Below, piece after piece: positions 55,674 to 63,644 of a stretch of 64,000 nt of DNA. Under the pieces are notes generated by a model. The model saw nothing but the letters and a program-made list of their open reading frames with translations, had not been told where the DNA came from and did not search any database. Position numbers and translations under genes: made by a program. This DNA comes from Candidimonas sp. SYP-B2681. Lineage in GTDB: Bacteria > Pseudomonadota > Gammaproteobacteria > Burkholderiales > Burkholderiaceae_B. The first letter of the stretch is position 1. Each line of letters begins with the position of its first letter. Location of the stretch: NCBI RefSeq assembly GCF_003971065.1, contig NZ_RYDV01000001.1, positions 682,001 to 746,000 of the forward strand, in the 5' to 3' direction.

Positions 55674-55865
55674 CTAGGCTTCTTCGGAGGCGACTGCCTC
55701 CGAAGGAGCAACAATGTTGTGACGCTTGGCGTAATCAAGCAATAGAGTTTCGAGTGTATTCGTAAGGGAGCGGTTCTGGTCTTGGGCCACGGCTGCCCAG
55801 AGTTCTCGCATCCGGGGGGTGAGTTTAACGGTGGTGACAGTGGTTTTTATCTTGGGCCTGGCCAT
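55674..55865 (-). CDS. Ribbon-helix-helix DNA-binding protein
   Basis: 63 residues from the ATG at 55865 (MARPKIKTTVTTVKLTPRMR); a longer open frame upstream is not supported. The strand TTVTTVKLT followed by MRELWAAVAQDQNRSLTNTLETLLLDYAKRHNI fits the RHH (CopG/MetJ-like) fold. It ends 29 bp before the helicase-nuclease gene and is likely co-transcribed, so it may repress or time expression of that gene. Confidence 0.75.
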   Translation of the reverse strand: MARPKIKTTVTTVKLTPRMRELWAAVAQDQNRSLTNTLETLLLDYAKRHNIVAPSEAVASEEA

Positions 55866-56279
55866 GCAATCGGTCTCAATAACGGCAATACCGGATATTG
55901 ACGCAAGCCATACGAAAATGCAACTGAAGTTACCAAAACGTATCATTTCAAGGACGCATTGCATGCTCGGGGTTGTAGGCCGCCGGGCGATGATGGAGGT
56001 CTGTACGGGTTATGTCTGTGAACTTGCACCCCTCCCACACAGGTCTTCACGAATAAGACTCGCTCGCCAACCTCCTGGGCTCTACCTCCAATCGTTGAGC
56101 TGCAGCTCGTCGCCTCACGCCGAGAAATTGATTTTGGTGAAGTAGGATGAAAACCCTCACCACGAAAAATATTGAACCGACTAAGAGCGGTGGCAGCAAA
56201 GTTGAAAAATTTACCTGCATATGGCTCACACGGGACCGACCGTATTGAGCAAGCAGCCTCATGCACAGGTCTTCATCTC
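55866..56279. other. Intergenic stretch, no gene supported
   Basis: 414 bp between the RHH gene and the frameshifted gene at 56280. Overlapping short ORFs in several frames resemble shadows. It must contain the promoter of the RHH-helicase unit. Confidence 0.4.
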
Positions 56280-56899
56280 CTACATTGACTCGATTCTGTC
56301 GACCATCCACGCTCGCTCTTGTGCTGATAAATCCCATCCTTGCAGTGCAATGTGTACAAAAACCTGGGATAGTCTTAGTGTAGGTGCGTCAGCCGCTGTC
56401 GTAATCTCAGACAGACTCAAATGAAGTCGGAAGTACTGAGCGACAAGTCGCAAGCACAGCTCGTACCGTTCTTTCAATTCGGCTTCGATCGGCCCTACGA
56501 CATAGCATCCACCAATGTTGCGAGCCAGAAATTTAAGCTGCGCTCCGGGCAGTGCCCCCAAAAACCCGTCGCGTGGAAAACCCTCCGGAGCCTTTTCACT
56601 GCCAGGCCCAGCTCGCCATCAACTTGCTGAAAGACGGTAGATACAGCATCGGTGACCTCCCTTGTCGCGATAACACAGTTCTTCCTCGCCCACTCTTCCC
56701 AAAGCCCCGTCATGTCCGCGTCTGTGTCATGAGCCGGGTCGCCGAGAAGCATGTAGACATTCCTGCTTCGCGTCATGCATGACCGCATGACAGCGTCAAT
56801 TTCAAAAATTGGAGAGCTCACCCGAACGCTGTTCTCGGTCCGGCCGATGAGATGGCGCGTTGGCGTCCCGTCATCTGATGAAAAATAGGCCTCTAGCAC
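56280..56899 (-). pseudogene. Unidentified island gene, frameshifted
   Basis: Two frames join into one protein: VLEAYFSSDDGTPTRHLIGR, RVSSPIFEIDAVMRSCMTRS and NVYMLLGDPAHDTDAD in the first, then after a shift near 56565, at a G-run, ALPGAQLKFLARNIGG, CYVVGPIEAELKERYE and LSEITTAADAPTLRLSQVF in the second. Homologous-looking continuation across the shift suggests a single ancestral frame. The combined protein would be over 200 residues. The start is a GTG at 56899; the frame is open about 20 codons further. No known family recognised, but the N-terminal pattern recurs in phage and island genes. Confidence 0.6.
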
Positions 56900-57025
56900 T
56901 CGCCAGTCGAATAGCCTGACGGCGCTGCTGTCGACTTCCCGTCCTGAGTCAGCATTTGTTTGGTATCAGGTGACGCCAGCTATGGGGAATAGTCGATATC
57001 AACTGGCGGATGTTAGCGAGCCGGT

Positions 57026-57298
57026 ATGAATACCTACGCTATCCCCGAATCCCTGGTCAGCTCCTACCGTGGCGACGGCTGGGCGCTTGCCGCCACGCTG
57101 AAAGGCCAGATCGTGGCGATTCGCTATATCGTCGAAATTGCGCCCGCCATCGCAGAGCGATTGGAAGGCCCGCATGCACCGCTTTTCGTTAAGCAGTGGC
57201 TGGGTACACTCGAGGCCATGCCAATTGTGCGTGAGCTGCAGGCACTGGGCAATGTCTCGGCAGGCATGTGTAGCAACTGGGAGTTTTTAGAGCAATGA
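57026..57298 (+). CDS. Small hypothetical protein
   Basis: 90 residues starting MNTYAIPESLVSSYRGDGWA. Helical, with conserved-looking APAIAERLEGPHAPLFVKQWL. Composition and codon use look real and the stop overlaps the next tiny frame by 4 bp (ATGA). No family recognised. It lies at the right-hand end of the island-like region. Confidence 0.5.
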   Translation: MNTYAIPESLVSSYRGDGWALAATLKGQIVAIRYIVEIAPAIAERLEGPHAPLFVKQWLGTLEAMPIVRELQALGNVSAGMCSNWEFLEQ

Positions 57299-57360
57299 CA
57301 GACGGGCAGTTCACTATTCTAACTGCTGCCCAGCTGGCCTTGGTCGCTGGAGGGAAGTAG
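57295..57360 (+). CDS. 21-codon ORF ending in Gly-Gly-Lys, doubtful
   Basis: ATG overlapping the preceding stop encodes MTDGQFTILTAAQLALVAGG plus Lys. The end LALVAGG resembles a double-glycine leader, but the product stops there. Coupling by ATGA supports translation; function is speculative. Confidence 0.3.
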   Translation: MTDGQFTILTAAQLALVAGGK

Positions 57361-57400
57361 GTAGATGCTGCGCGGGAAGCGTGATGCAGGCCGGATCATT

Positions 57401-57544
57401 ATGACAGAGCAACAATTTAGGGCCCTAGCCGACCTGCTAGGACTCGCCGACCCAGACCGTGACGCTGCGCATGCTGTTATATATAGCGGCAAGCAATCCT
57501 TCCGGCAAAGGGCGTGGAAACAATCCCCCAGATCTAACCAATAA
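57401..57544 (+). CDS. Short KorA/TrfB-like N-terminal fragment
   Basis: 47 codons beginning MTEQQFRALADLLGLADPDR and AAHAVIYSGKQSF. The opening resembles the helix that precedes the helix-turn-helix of KorA/TrfB-type regulators, but the HTH is absent, so it may be a truncated or frameshifted gene. An in-frame ATG at 57365 after GGAGGG could be the true start and would give 59 residues. Confidence 0.35.
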   Translation: MTEQQFRALADLLGLADPDRDAAHAVIYSGKQSFRQRAWKQSPRSNQ

Positions 57545-57627
57545 ATTCGCTGCTGTATCGTTATCCATAGACCAGCCGGCCTGGAGTGCAGAGGACGAAT
57601 GCAGCGAATCGACGTCGAGCGCTCAAA

Positions 57628-57800
57628 GCCCCAATCCACGCCCTTCTACCTCTTTCCTGCCCATCCTCTTCTGGGGTTCATATCGGCGTCAACGCCCTAC
57701 TCCACCACCAGTATTCAAATCCCAACCTTAATCGTTTGGGATTTTTATTGGTCCGAGGCCCCGTCTTGGCGGGGGTCGGCGGTTTAGCGTCGCGAGCGCC
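57628..57800. repeat. Diverged direct repeat, left copy
   Basis: About 150 bp similar to 61264-61430. Shared blocks include 'aatccacgcccttc', 'ccctactccaccaccag' and 'aaccttaatcg'. It contains a terminator-like hairpin. The two copies flank the galB/galC module, so they may be attachment-site duplications. Confidence 0.75.
57717..57746 (+). terminator. Intrinsic terminator-like hairpin in left repeat
   Basis: AAATCCCAA at 57717-57725 pairs with TTGGGATTT at 57736-57744 around a 10-base loop, followed by T-rich sequence. A typical rho-independent stop for plus-strand transcription. Confidence 0.6.
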
Positions 57801-57959
57801 ATTTCCGTCTGCTCCCAACTTTTGCTCGTTTCACGGCAAATATGGATCGGCTGCAATGGAAGGGACGCCCCTACTCGTAACGGCATCGATGTGCCAAAGT
57901 GGAACTCGCCAGCCAATGCATTTGCTCGATGACTGGCAAGTTCAGCGTCTTGCCGCGCT

Positions 57960-58928
57960 TTACATTAATTCAATGTTAGCGTCATCAATAATTCGCGCCC
58001 ATTTCGCCGTGTCCTTCCTGACAAGCTCAGTCAACTCTTCCGGAGAGCCTGCAACAAACTCGACGCCTTGGGATTCGAATTTCTGGTTCAATTGCGGATC
58101 TTGGACGACCTTTGCGATTGCTGTATTCAATTTCTTTATCACGTCGGGCGGCGTACCTGCTTTGGCGAACAGTGCATACCAGGTCGTAAACTCCAGTTCC
58201 GGCAGGCCTGCCTTCGAGATAACGGGCAACTTTGCTGTATCGGAGCCGCTGCTCGGTGCGCTCATGCCAATGGCCGTTACAGAGCCTTTATCAATCATGG
58301 GCTTGAGTGAAGGCATGCTGCTAAAAAGCGCATGTACTTGCCCGGCGGCGAGGTCCACCACAACTTGAGAGGTACCGCGATATGGCACGTGAACAACGTC
58401 AACGTCGGCCTGGCTCTTGAACATTTCCATCGCCAAGTGCGCGACCCCGCCTATGCCAGCAGACCCAAAATTCACTTTACCTGGGTTTGCCTTGGCATAG
58501 TCGATCAGTTCCTGAACGGAAACGACGGGCAGGGTTTTACTGACCACCAGCACATGCGGGCTCTGGGTGACCTGGCTGACAGGGCTCAGCAGTTGCAGTA
58601 CGTCTTTGCCTTCCATGGCCTTGGACGGAATCGTCATATTGCCCGATGCAGGCAATAGGAGGGTATATCCATCAGCCGGCGCATTCAATACCTGATTGAG
58701 CGCAGGCACGCCGTGGCCGCCACCAGCATTCACGACCACAACTGACGTTCCTAGTTGCTGGCCGAGCAACTGAGCAACTTCCCGCCCGACAATGTCAGCG
58801 GGCCCGCCTGCCGCGAATGGGATAACCATGCGGATGGGGCGCTCTGGATACTCAGCGGCGCCAGCGCTAGTCAAAGGCATAAGCCCAGCAAGAAAAGTAA
58901 ATGCTGCAACAACTTTGCGTAGTTTCAT
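57960..58928 (-). CDS. Bug-family (TctC) periplasmic solute-binding protein
   Basis: 322 residues with a signal peptide ending SAGAAE. Motifs are YPERPIRMVIPFAAGGPADI, VVVVNAGGGHGVPAL, PADGYTLLLPASGNM and FGSAGIGGVAHLAMEMF followed by HVPYRGTSQVVVDL. Binds a carboxylic acid in the periplasm; next to galC/galB-like genes the ligand may be an aromatic acid such as gallate or protocatechuate (inference). It is 68 bp downstream of galC and lacks associated TctA/TctB genes. Confidence 0.92.
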   Translation of the reverse strand: MKLRKVVAAFTFLAGLMPLTSAGAAEYPERPIRMVIPFAAGGPADIVGREVAQLLGQQLGTSVVVVNAGGGHGVPALNQVLNAPADGYTLLLPASGNMTIPSKAMEGKDVLQLLSPVSQVTQSPHVLVVSKTLPVVSVQELIDYAKANPGKVNFGSAGIGGVAHLAMEMFKSQADVDVVHVPYRGTSQVVVDLAAGQVHALFSSMPSLKPMIDKGSVTAIGMSAPSSGSDTAKLPVISKAGLPELEFTTWYALFAKAGTPPDVIKKLNTAIAKVVQDPQLNQKFESQGVEFVAGSPEELTELVRKDTAKWARIIDDANIELM

Positions 58929-58996
58929 TTTTATGTCTCCAAAGAGGTAATCGAATCACAACCAGTACCAGTTAACGGTTTTTCGTGCAGGGATGT

Positions 58997-59626
58997 TCAG
59001 GGTCTACCGGCAATGTCGACAGAAGCCCTTTCTAAGTCAGCCTGCAGCCAGGCTGGGGCAAGATCGCCCCGATTGATGGCTGCTATGCGAGCGTGCTCAG
59101 CCTCGAGTTTCTGCGCCGCAGCCCGCACTAACGTCGTTCGCTCTTCTTCAGAGAACGTAACCACGCCGTCTTCGTCGCCAAATATCCAGTCACCAGGATT
59201 GATCCCCACACCGCCACATACAACGGACCGGAAGACGCTGCCGTCGCCATGTTTTGTCGGGCCCGCTGGCGATATACCGGCAGCAAAGACCGGAAAGCTT
59301 CCGGCCCGCAGTTCAACCACGTCACGCACCGCGCCGTCTATGACGACGCCCGCCATCTTCAGTGCGGCAGCCTGGCCACACATGATCCCGCCCATCAAGG
59401 CCCGGTCAAGATATCCTTCACCGCTGACGACGAGTACATCACCCTCCCTGGCGATAGAAAGCGCAGCATGAATAGCCAGGTTGTCGCCAGGAGGCACTGA
59501 TACCGTCAGCGCACGTGCAAATATGCGCCAGCCGGCCTGCAGTGGCTTGATGCGGCAGGCCAGAACCCGCGCACCTCGATCCGCGAGAAGCGTGGAGCTA
59601 AGCCAATCTAGATTTTCGTGTTCCAT
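58997..59626 (-). CDS. galC: RraA-family aldolase, likely 4-carboxy-4-hydroxy-2-oxoadipate aldolase
   Basis: 209 residues from the ATG at 59626, 2 bp after the galB stop; the open frame extends 75 codons further but that part is antisense to galB-coding sequence. The RraA/HMG-CHA aldolase pattern is present: VSGEGYLDRALMGGIMCGQA, GVVIDGAVRDVVEL (conserved Arg-Asp), PVFAAGISPAGP and GVGINPGDWIFGDEDGVV. CHA aldolase splits 4-carboxy-4-hydroxy-2-oxoadipate to pyruvate and oxaloacetate, the last step of gallate and protocatechuate 4,5-cleavage. Confidence 0.82.
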   Translation of the reverse strand: MEHENLDWLSSTLLADRGARVLACRIKPLQAGWRIFARALTVSVPPGDNLAIHAALSIAREGDVLVVSGEGYLDRALMGGIMCGQAAALKMAGVVIDGAVRDVVELRAGSFPVFAAGISPAGPTKHGDGSVFRSVVCGGVGINPGDWIFGDEDGVVTFSEEERTTLVRAAAQKLEAEHARIAAINRGDLAPAWLQADLERASVDIAGRP

Positions 59627-59628
59627 AC

Positions 59629-60342
59629 TTACCCAACCAAGGAGGAGTGAACCGACGGGAAGATGCTCTGATACGCTTCCCCATAAAGGGTAGCGGTATT
59701 TGCCCGCCGCCCTGCCTGCGCGCCTCGCTGAAGCGCAACACGCTCGTAATAATCCCAAAGATTGCTTTGCGTGGGCATGGTCTGCATTGCCTGCTTTTTC
59801 TGTTCCCAGACGCTCGTGATATCGAGCAACATGTTCGGCTTGAACCCACATAGCTCTGTCTGATGCGGTTCAAAGCAAAGCACCTGGGGCGGACTGATGA
59901 AGTTTCCGCCATGGCCAGGGGCTATGGCTTTCATACGCGCCGAGAGCACGGCCTCGAATGTCAGGCAATGATCCAAATTTGAAGGATCTTTTTCTGGATG
60001 GGTAATCACAAGGCTGGGGGCATATTCGCGGAACGCTTCGGAGAGCCGGCCCACGATATCTCCAGTTACCGTCATGGGGTAATCGCCTACGTCATAGAAT
60101 TCCACAGATCGAGCACCAAGCAACTCAGCAGCAGCCTCGGCTTCGGCATGGCGAATACGTTTCACACGTTCCTGATCGGCCGACGGATCCTTCCAGGCGA
60201 TATTGGATTCGCCATTCTCACCGTAGCTAAGACAAACCAGATGCACCGGAACGCCCTTGGCGGCATGAAGTGCGATCGCGCCACCGCAACGCCAGACGAA
60301 ATCCCCAACATGCGCCGTGACGACGACTATGGACCCTGCCAT
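59629..60342 (-). CDS. galB: PIG-L family hydratase, likely 4-oxalomesaconate hydratase
   Basis: 237 residues. It begins VVVTAHVGDFVWRCGGAIAL with H11 and D14 as the metal-binding variant of the PIG-L AHPDD motif, the form found in GalB. Other landmarks are VHLVCLSYGENGES, FYDVGDYPM and ITHPEKDPSNLDHCLTFEAV. GalB is a zinc-dependent hydratase making 4-carboxy-4-hydroxy-2-oxoadipate from 4-oxalomesaconate. The direct succession galB-galC supports the assignment. A plain sugar deacetylase is the alternative, less likely from the HVGDF motif. Confidence 0.82.
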   Translation of the reverse strand: MAGSIVVVTAHVGDFVWRCGGAIALHAAKGVPVHLVCLSYGENGESNIAWKDPSADQERVKRIRHAEAEAAAELLGARSVEFYDVGDYPMTVTGDIVGRLSEAFREYAPSLVITHPEKDPSNLDHCLTFEAVLSARMKAIAPGHGGNFISPPQVLCFEPHQTELCGFKPNMLLDITSVWEQKKQAMQTMPTQSNLWDYYERVALQRGAQAGRRANTATLYGEAYQSIFPSVHSSLVG

Positions 60343-60433
60343 ATATTTCTCCTAGTCATGAATGCCGCCATTGTATTGTAATAAAACGCTGTTGTACTAT
60401 ATACAACGATTTCATTTAACTATAGGAAGAGAG

Positions 60434-61141
60434 ATGAGTAACGATGGCGTTGCCGCTGTAGAACGTGCGCTGACCGTGTTGGATTGCTTCAAGCCAGGAT
60501 CAGAAAAACTGACCCTGGCTGAGCTAAGCAAAAGGCTGACGCTACACAAAACCACGATATTCCGGCTACTGAATTCGCTTATCCGATGCGGGTATGCCGT
60601 GCGCGATGCCGATGGCCGCTATTCACTTGGGCCTCGTGTTCTATACCTGGGACGCGTTTACGAGAGTGGATTCCGCCTTTCTGATGTCGTTATGCCTGTA
60701 TTGGAAAAGCTATCTGGCCTGACAGGGGAAAGCGCCGCATACTATGTTGAGGGTGATCAACAGGGGGCCCGACTATGCCTTTTCCGCCACCAGCCTCATG
60801 AAGGACTACACAGCCAAGTGCTAGCAGGAAGCGTTATGCCTCCGGACGACTCCTCCACAGGAAGGGTCTTCAAGACATGGGCGCAGATTCTTGGCATACA
60901 TGATGAACGCCTACCTTTTTTCTCCTGTGGTGTGCGCGATCCGTACACATCATCCTGGTCCGTGCCTGTCATTGGCGATGAAGACCGATTTGTTGGCGCG
61001 ATCACAGTCGCGGGGCCTTCGGAGCGACTGCGGAATGTGGACGTGCCTTGCTTCGAACGGGCAATTATGCAGGCCGCAGCTGATCTTGCTGCGGGGTTGG
61101 GAGCGTCTACGAAGGTGCGGGAATTAATCTACGAGTGCTGA
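60434..61141 (+). CDS. IclR-family transcriptional regulator
   Basis: 235 residues from the ATG at 60434 with AGGAAGAG upstream; 24 further codons are open but unsupported. The N-terminal winged helix (AVERALTVLDCFKPGSEKLT, LAELSKRLTLHKTTIFRLLN) is followed by a short effector domain (GLTGESAAYYVEGDQQGARL, FVGAITVAGPSERL). Divergent from galB across 91 bp, so it probably controls the galB-galC-Bug unit. Only moderately related to the IclR pair at 29-35 kb. Confidence 0.9.
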   Translation: MSNDGVAAVERALTVLDCFKPGSEKLTLAELSKRLTLHKTTIFRLLNSLIRCGYAVRDADGRYSLGPRVLYLGRVYESGFRLSDVVMPVLEKLSGLTGESAAYYVEGDQQGARLCLFRHQPHEGLHSQVLAGSVMPPDDSSTGRVFKTWAQILGIHDERLPFFSCGVRDPYTSSWSVPVIGDEDRFVGAITVAGPSERLRNVDVPCFERAIMQAAADLAAGLGASTKVRELIYEC

Positions 61142-61263
61142 AACCGGTATGGATTTCAAGACAGGGCAGCACAGCCTTACCCTTTATCTTTATATAGGCT
61201 TTATATAAGTGCGGTATGGATGGCGTTCCAATGCCATCGCGCGCGTTACTAGCCAAAACGCCC

Positions 61264-61430
61264 AAAAGTCCTAATCCACGCCCTTCCACGTATTTCCTAC
61301 CCGTCCTGTTCTGAGAACCATTTCAACCTCAGCCCCCTACTCCACCACCAGCATTCAAATCGCAACCTTAATCGGTTGGGATTTTTTTGGCCGGAGGGCC
61401 TGTGTTCGCGGGGGCTAGCGGGGGCTAGCG
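61264..61430. repeat. Diverged direct repeat, right copy
   Basis: Counterpart of 57628-57800, with the same order of conserved blocks and its own terminator-like hairpin, then a short duplication 'gcgggggcta' at 61418-61438. It marks the border between the galBC module and the nuclease-rich segment that follows. Confidence 0.75.
61357..61388 (+). terminator. Intrinsic terminator-like hairpin in right repeat
   Basis: AAATCGCAACC at 61357-61367 pairs with GGTTGGGATTT at 61374-61384 with one mismatch around TTAATC, followed by a run of T. Would end plus-strand transcription from the IclR gene. Confidence 0.65.
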
Positions 61431-61745
61431 GTTCTGCCTCTTGAACGTCGCACACCGCATTTCCCGCTTTTCCCCGAATTCCTGCCAGTCTTCGCTCTCT
61501 GTTCTTTGTTGGTCTCTTGAGCGTTCAACACGCCGGCTCTCGGCTTTATGTGGGTTTCGGGATGTCGGGTTCAGTTTTTGGACTGATGTAGAGATAGCGA
61601 CCGGATTAAAACTGCGGTGATATGATCGCTGCGTGCATTGATCCGGGGTTTGCAGTGGCAGTTAACAAAAAACCGATGGCGCTCAATTTGTAAGTTGGTT
61701 CCACCAACAAACGCCCATAGTTCGGGCGACACTTCAACAGAAAAC
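61431..61745. other. Intergenic stretch before the HNH gene
   Basis: 315 bp with no supportable gene. An open frame at 61638-61745 is continuous with the HNH ORF but lacks coding features; the start at 61746 is preferred. Confidence 0.4.
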
Positions 61746-62450
61746 ATGAAATTCGACGACTGGATGCAGCTTCGCAATCTTTCGCACTCCTCCATTAAAA
61801 AATATGCGGGGGCCGTCAACGGTGCACTTTCGGACTGGGCCATGAGGGCTAGCTTGCTCGATGGGCCATTAACGGCCATCACCGATGTTTCCCATTTGGA
61901 CGAGCTAACTAATCAAATTCGTAAATTACCCGTTTTCATCGAACGTAATAAAACTGGGAATAGCATGTATAGCGCAGCCCTGGCACAGTTCAGGGCATAT
62001 ACAGCTCAAGGGTATGGTGGAGGGCTTGAAAGCGATGTCGAGAATGTTCTAAACGACGCTTCCGTTGGGGAAACTGAACGCTTGAACCTTCTTAAAGCTC
62101 GCCTTGGTCAAGGCAAATTCCGCCAGCGCGTAATCGCTTACTGGACGTATTGTGCCGTTACGCGATATTCTGACCCGAATTTTTTGGTTGCATCGCATAT
62201 CAAGCCCTGGCGAGCCGCGAGCAACACGGAGCGCCTATGTCAATTTAACGGCTTGCTACTCGTTCCCAGTCTCGATGCGGCTTTCGACAAAGGCTTTATA
62301 ACCTTCGATACATCCGGCCTTATAGCCATTTCACCTCAGTTTTCAGAACCTGAAAAACTGGGAATTTGCGATGAGATGCGGGTCAACTTAACCGCCAGCC
62401 ACCAGCCTTATATGGATTTCCACAGGGCCGAGGTATTTCGCGATGCCTAG
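61746..62450 (+). CDS. HNH endonuclease
   Basis: 234 residues from the ATG at 61746. The C-terminal half has the HNH pattern of restriction-type nucleases: FLVASHIKPWRAASNTERLC, FNGLLLVPSLDAAFDKGFIT then SGLIAISPQF. The N-terminal part (WMQLRNLSHSSIKKYAGAVN) is helical and may bind DNA or a partner. The His of ASHIKPW and the Asn of NGLLL are the likely catalytic and structural residues. First of four closely spaced genes (75 bp to the next at its likely start). Defence or modification-dependent cleavage is a reasonable guess. Confidence 0.85.
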   Translation: MKFDDWMQLRNLSHSSIKKYAGAVNGALSDWAMRASLLDGPLTAITDVSHLDELTNQIRKLPVFIERNKTGNSMYSAALAQFRAYTAQGYGGGLESDVENVLNDASVGETERLNLLKARLGQGKFRQRVIAYWTYCAVTRYSDPNFLVASHIKPWRAASNTERLCQFNGLLLVPSLDAAFDKGFITFDTSGLIAISPQFSEPEKLGICDEMRVNLTASHQPYMDFHRAEVFRDA

Positions 62451-62525
62451 AGGCACTATTGAATCAGTCTTATGAAAGCTGACACCGCTGATTGCGCTCG
62501 GTCCTTTCGTTTACCCGAGGTCGTC

Positions 62526-63080
62526 ATGGCTCGTCGGCGAATGGTCCAAGACCCTCATATCGCCCCGCTCACGGCTTTTGTTGAGAACCTAAGGGCAAAA
62601 CGTCCAACTTGGGAGTTTCCTGATTTCGATCCCCTTGACGGCGGCGTCGATGCCGATATCCTCTTCCTACTCGAAAAACCCGGCCCGATGACATCGTCGG
62701 GAGGAAAAGGGTCTGGCTTTATTTCACGAAACAACGATGACCCTTCGGCCGAGGCGACTTTTGTGTTCATGAATAAGGCGGGGCTGCCGCGTAAACGTAC
62801 GGTTCTTTGGAATATCATCCCCGGTTGGAATGGCTCGCGCAAGGTGACCAGCGCAGAACTACGGCTCGGCGTGGAGGATCTTAATGTTCTTCTGCCGCTA
62901 CTCCCTAAACTCCGGACAATTGTCCTTGTCGGGAAAAGAGCTCAGAGGGCAAGAGAGCTTTTCGTGAATCAAGACCTACGAATTTTCGACTCCGCGCACC
63001 CCTCTCCAATCGTACGAGCCTCGCGACCAGACGCTTGGCGCGCAATTCCATCGATATGGACTCACGCGGGATATGATTAA
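62526..63080 (+). CDS. Uracil-DNA glycosylase superfamily protein
   Basis: 184 residues from the ATG at 62526, which has GAGG five bases before it; the frame is open 18 codons further. Superfamily landmarks are DADILFLLEKPGPMTSSGGK (motif A region), GSGFISRNNDDPSAEATF, TVLWNIIPGWNGS and the C-terminal DSAHPSPIVRASRP with the active-site His. Such proteins remove damaged bases, and some are found in defence loci. Starts 75 bp after the HNH gene and ends 3 bp before the next gene. Confidence 0.8.
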   Translation: MARRRMVQDPHIAPLTAFVENLRAKRPTWEFPDFDPLDGGVDADILFLLEKPGPMTSSGGKGSGFISRNNDDPSAEATFVFMNKAGLPRKRTVLWNIIPGWNGSRKVTSAELRLGVEDLNVLLPLLPKLRTIVLVGKRAQRARELFVNQDLRIFDSAHPSPIVRASRPDAWRAIPSIWTHAGYD

Positions 63081-63083
63081 TAC

Positions 63084-63587
63084 ATGGAGATCGAATACCT
63101 ATCAGTGCAACAACTGCTGGAACTTCATTGTGATGCAATAGCCGAGCTCAGGCATCGTGGAGTGCTCAGGACAAAGAACAATCCAGTCGGCGACTACGCG
63201 GAATGGCTGGTCTCCGTAGCTTTTGGGCTGACGCTGGCAAATAATTCGTCGGCCGACTACGATGCGATTTCCAAATCAGGGAAGAAGATTCAAATCAAAG
63301 CCCGCCGAGTGACAGTAGACAACAAATCACGGCAATTAGGCGTACTACGCAATCTGGAAGCACAAGGCTTTGATGAATTGATCATCGTGATTTTTGATGG
63401 TCATTTTCAAATAACAAATGCATATTCATTGCCCCACAGCGTCGCTGTCCAATACTCGACCTATAAGCCGCACGTCAATGGTCATATCCTACATGCCCGT
63501 GGTGCGCTGCTCACTGACCCTCGCTTGCAGGACGTCTCTGCCGAGCTACGAGCGGTCGCCATTGCACACTCAATACAAACGCCATAA
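63084..63587 (+). CDS. PD-(D/E)XK-like protein
   Basis: 167 residues. The first 40 residues are helical (LSVQQLLELHCDAIAELRHR), then NPVGDYAEWLVSVAFGLTLA precedes SADYDAISKSGKKIQIKARR. The Glu of DYAEWL, the Asp of YDAI and the QIK triplet fit a nuclease active site (E...D...QxK). The C-terminal half is beta-rich and less conserved. The family resembles proteins of the DUF6998 kind encoded beside restriction genes. It starts 3 bp after the glycosylase gene. Confidence 0.65.
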   Translation: MEIEYLSVQQLLELHCDAIAELRHRGVLRTKNNPVGDYAEWLVSVAFGLTLANNSSADYDAISKSGKKIQIKARRVTVDNKSRQLGVLRNLEAQGFDELIIVIFDGHFQITNAYSLPHSVAVQYSTYKPHVNGHILHARGALLTDPRLQDVSAELRAVAIAHSIQTP

Positions 63588-63644
63588 ATTCGCTAATATG
63601 AGCCAAAGCAGGTTTGGCTCCTAGTTTTAATAAGGCCCAATAGC

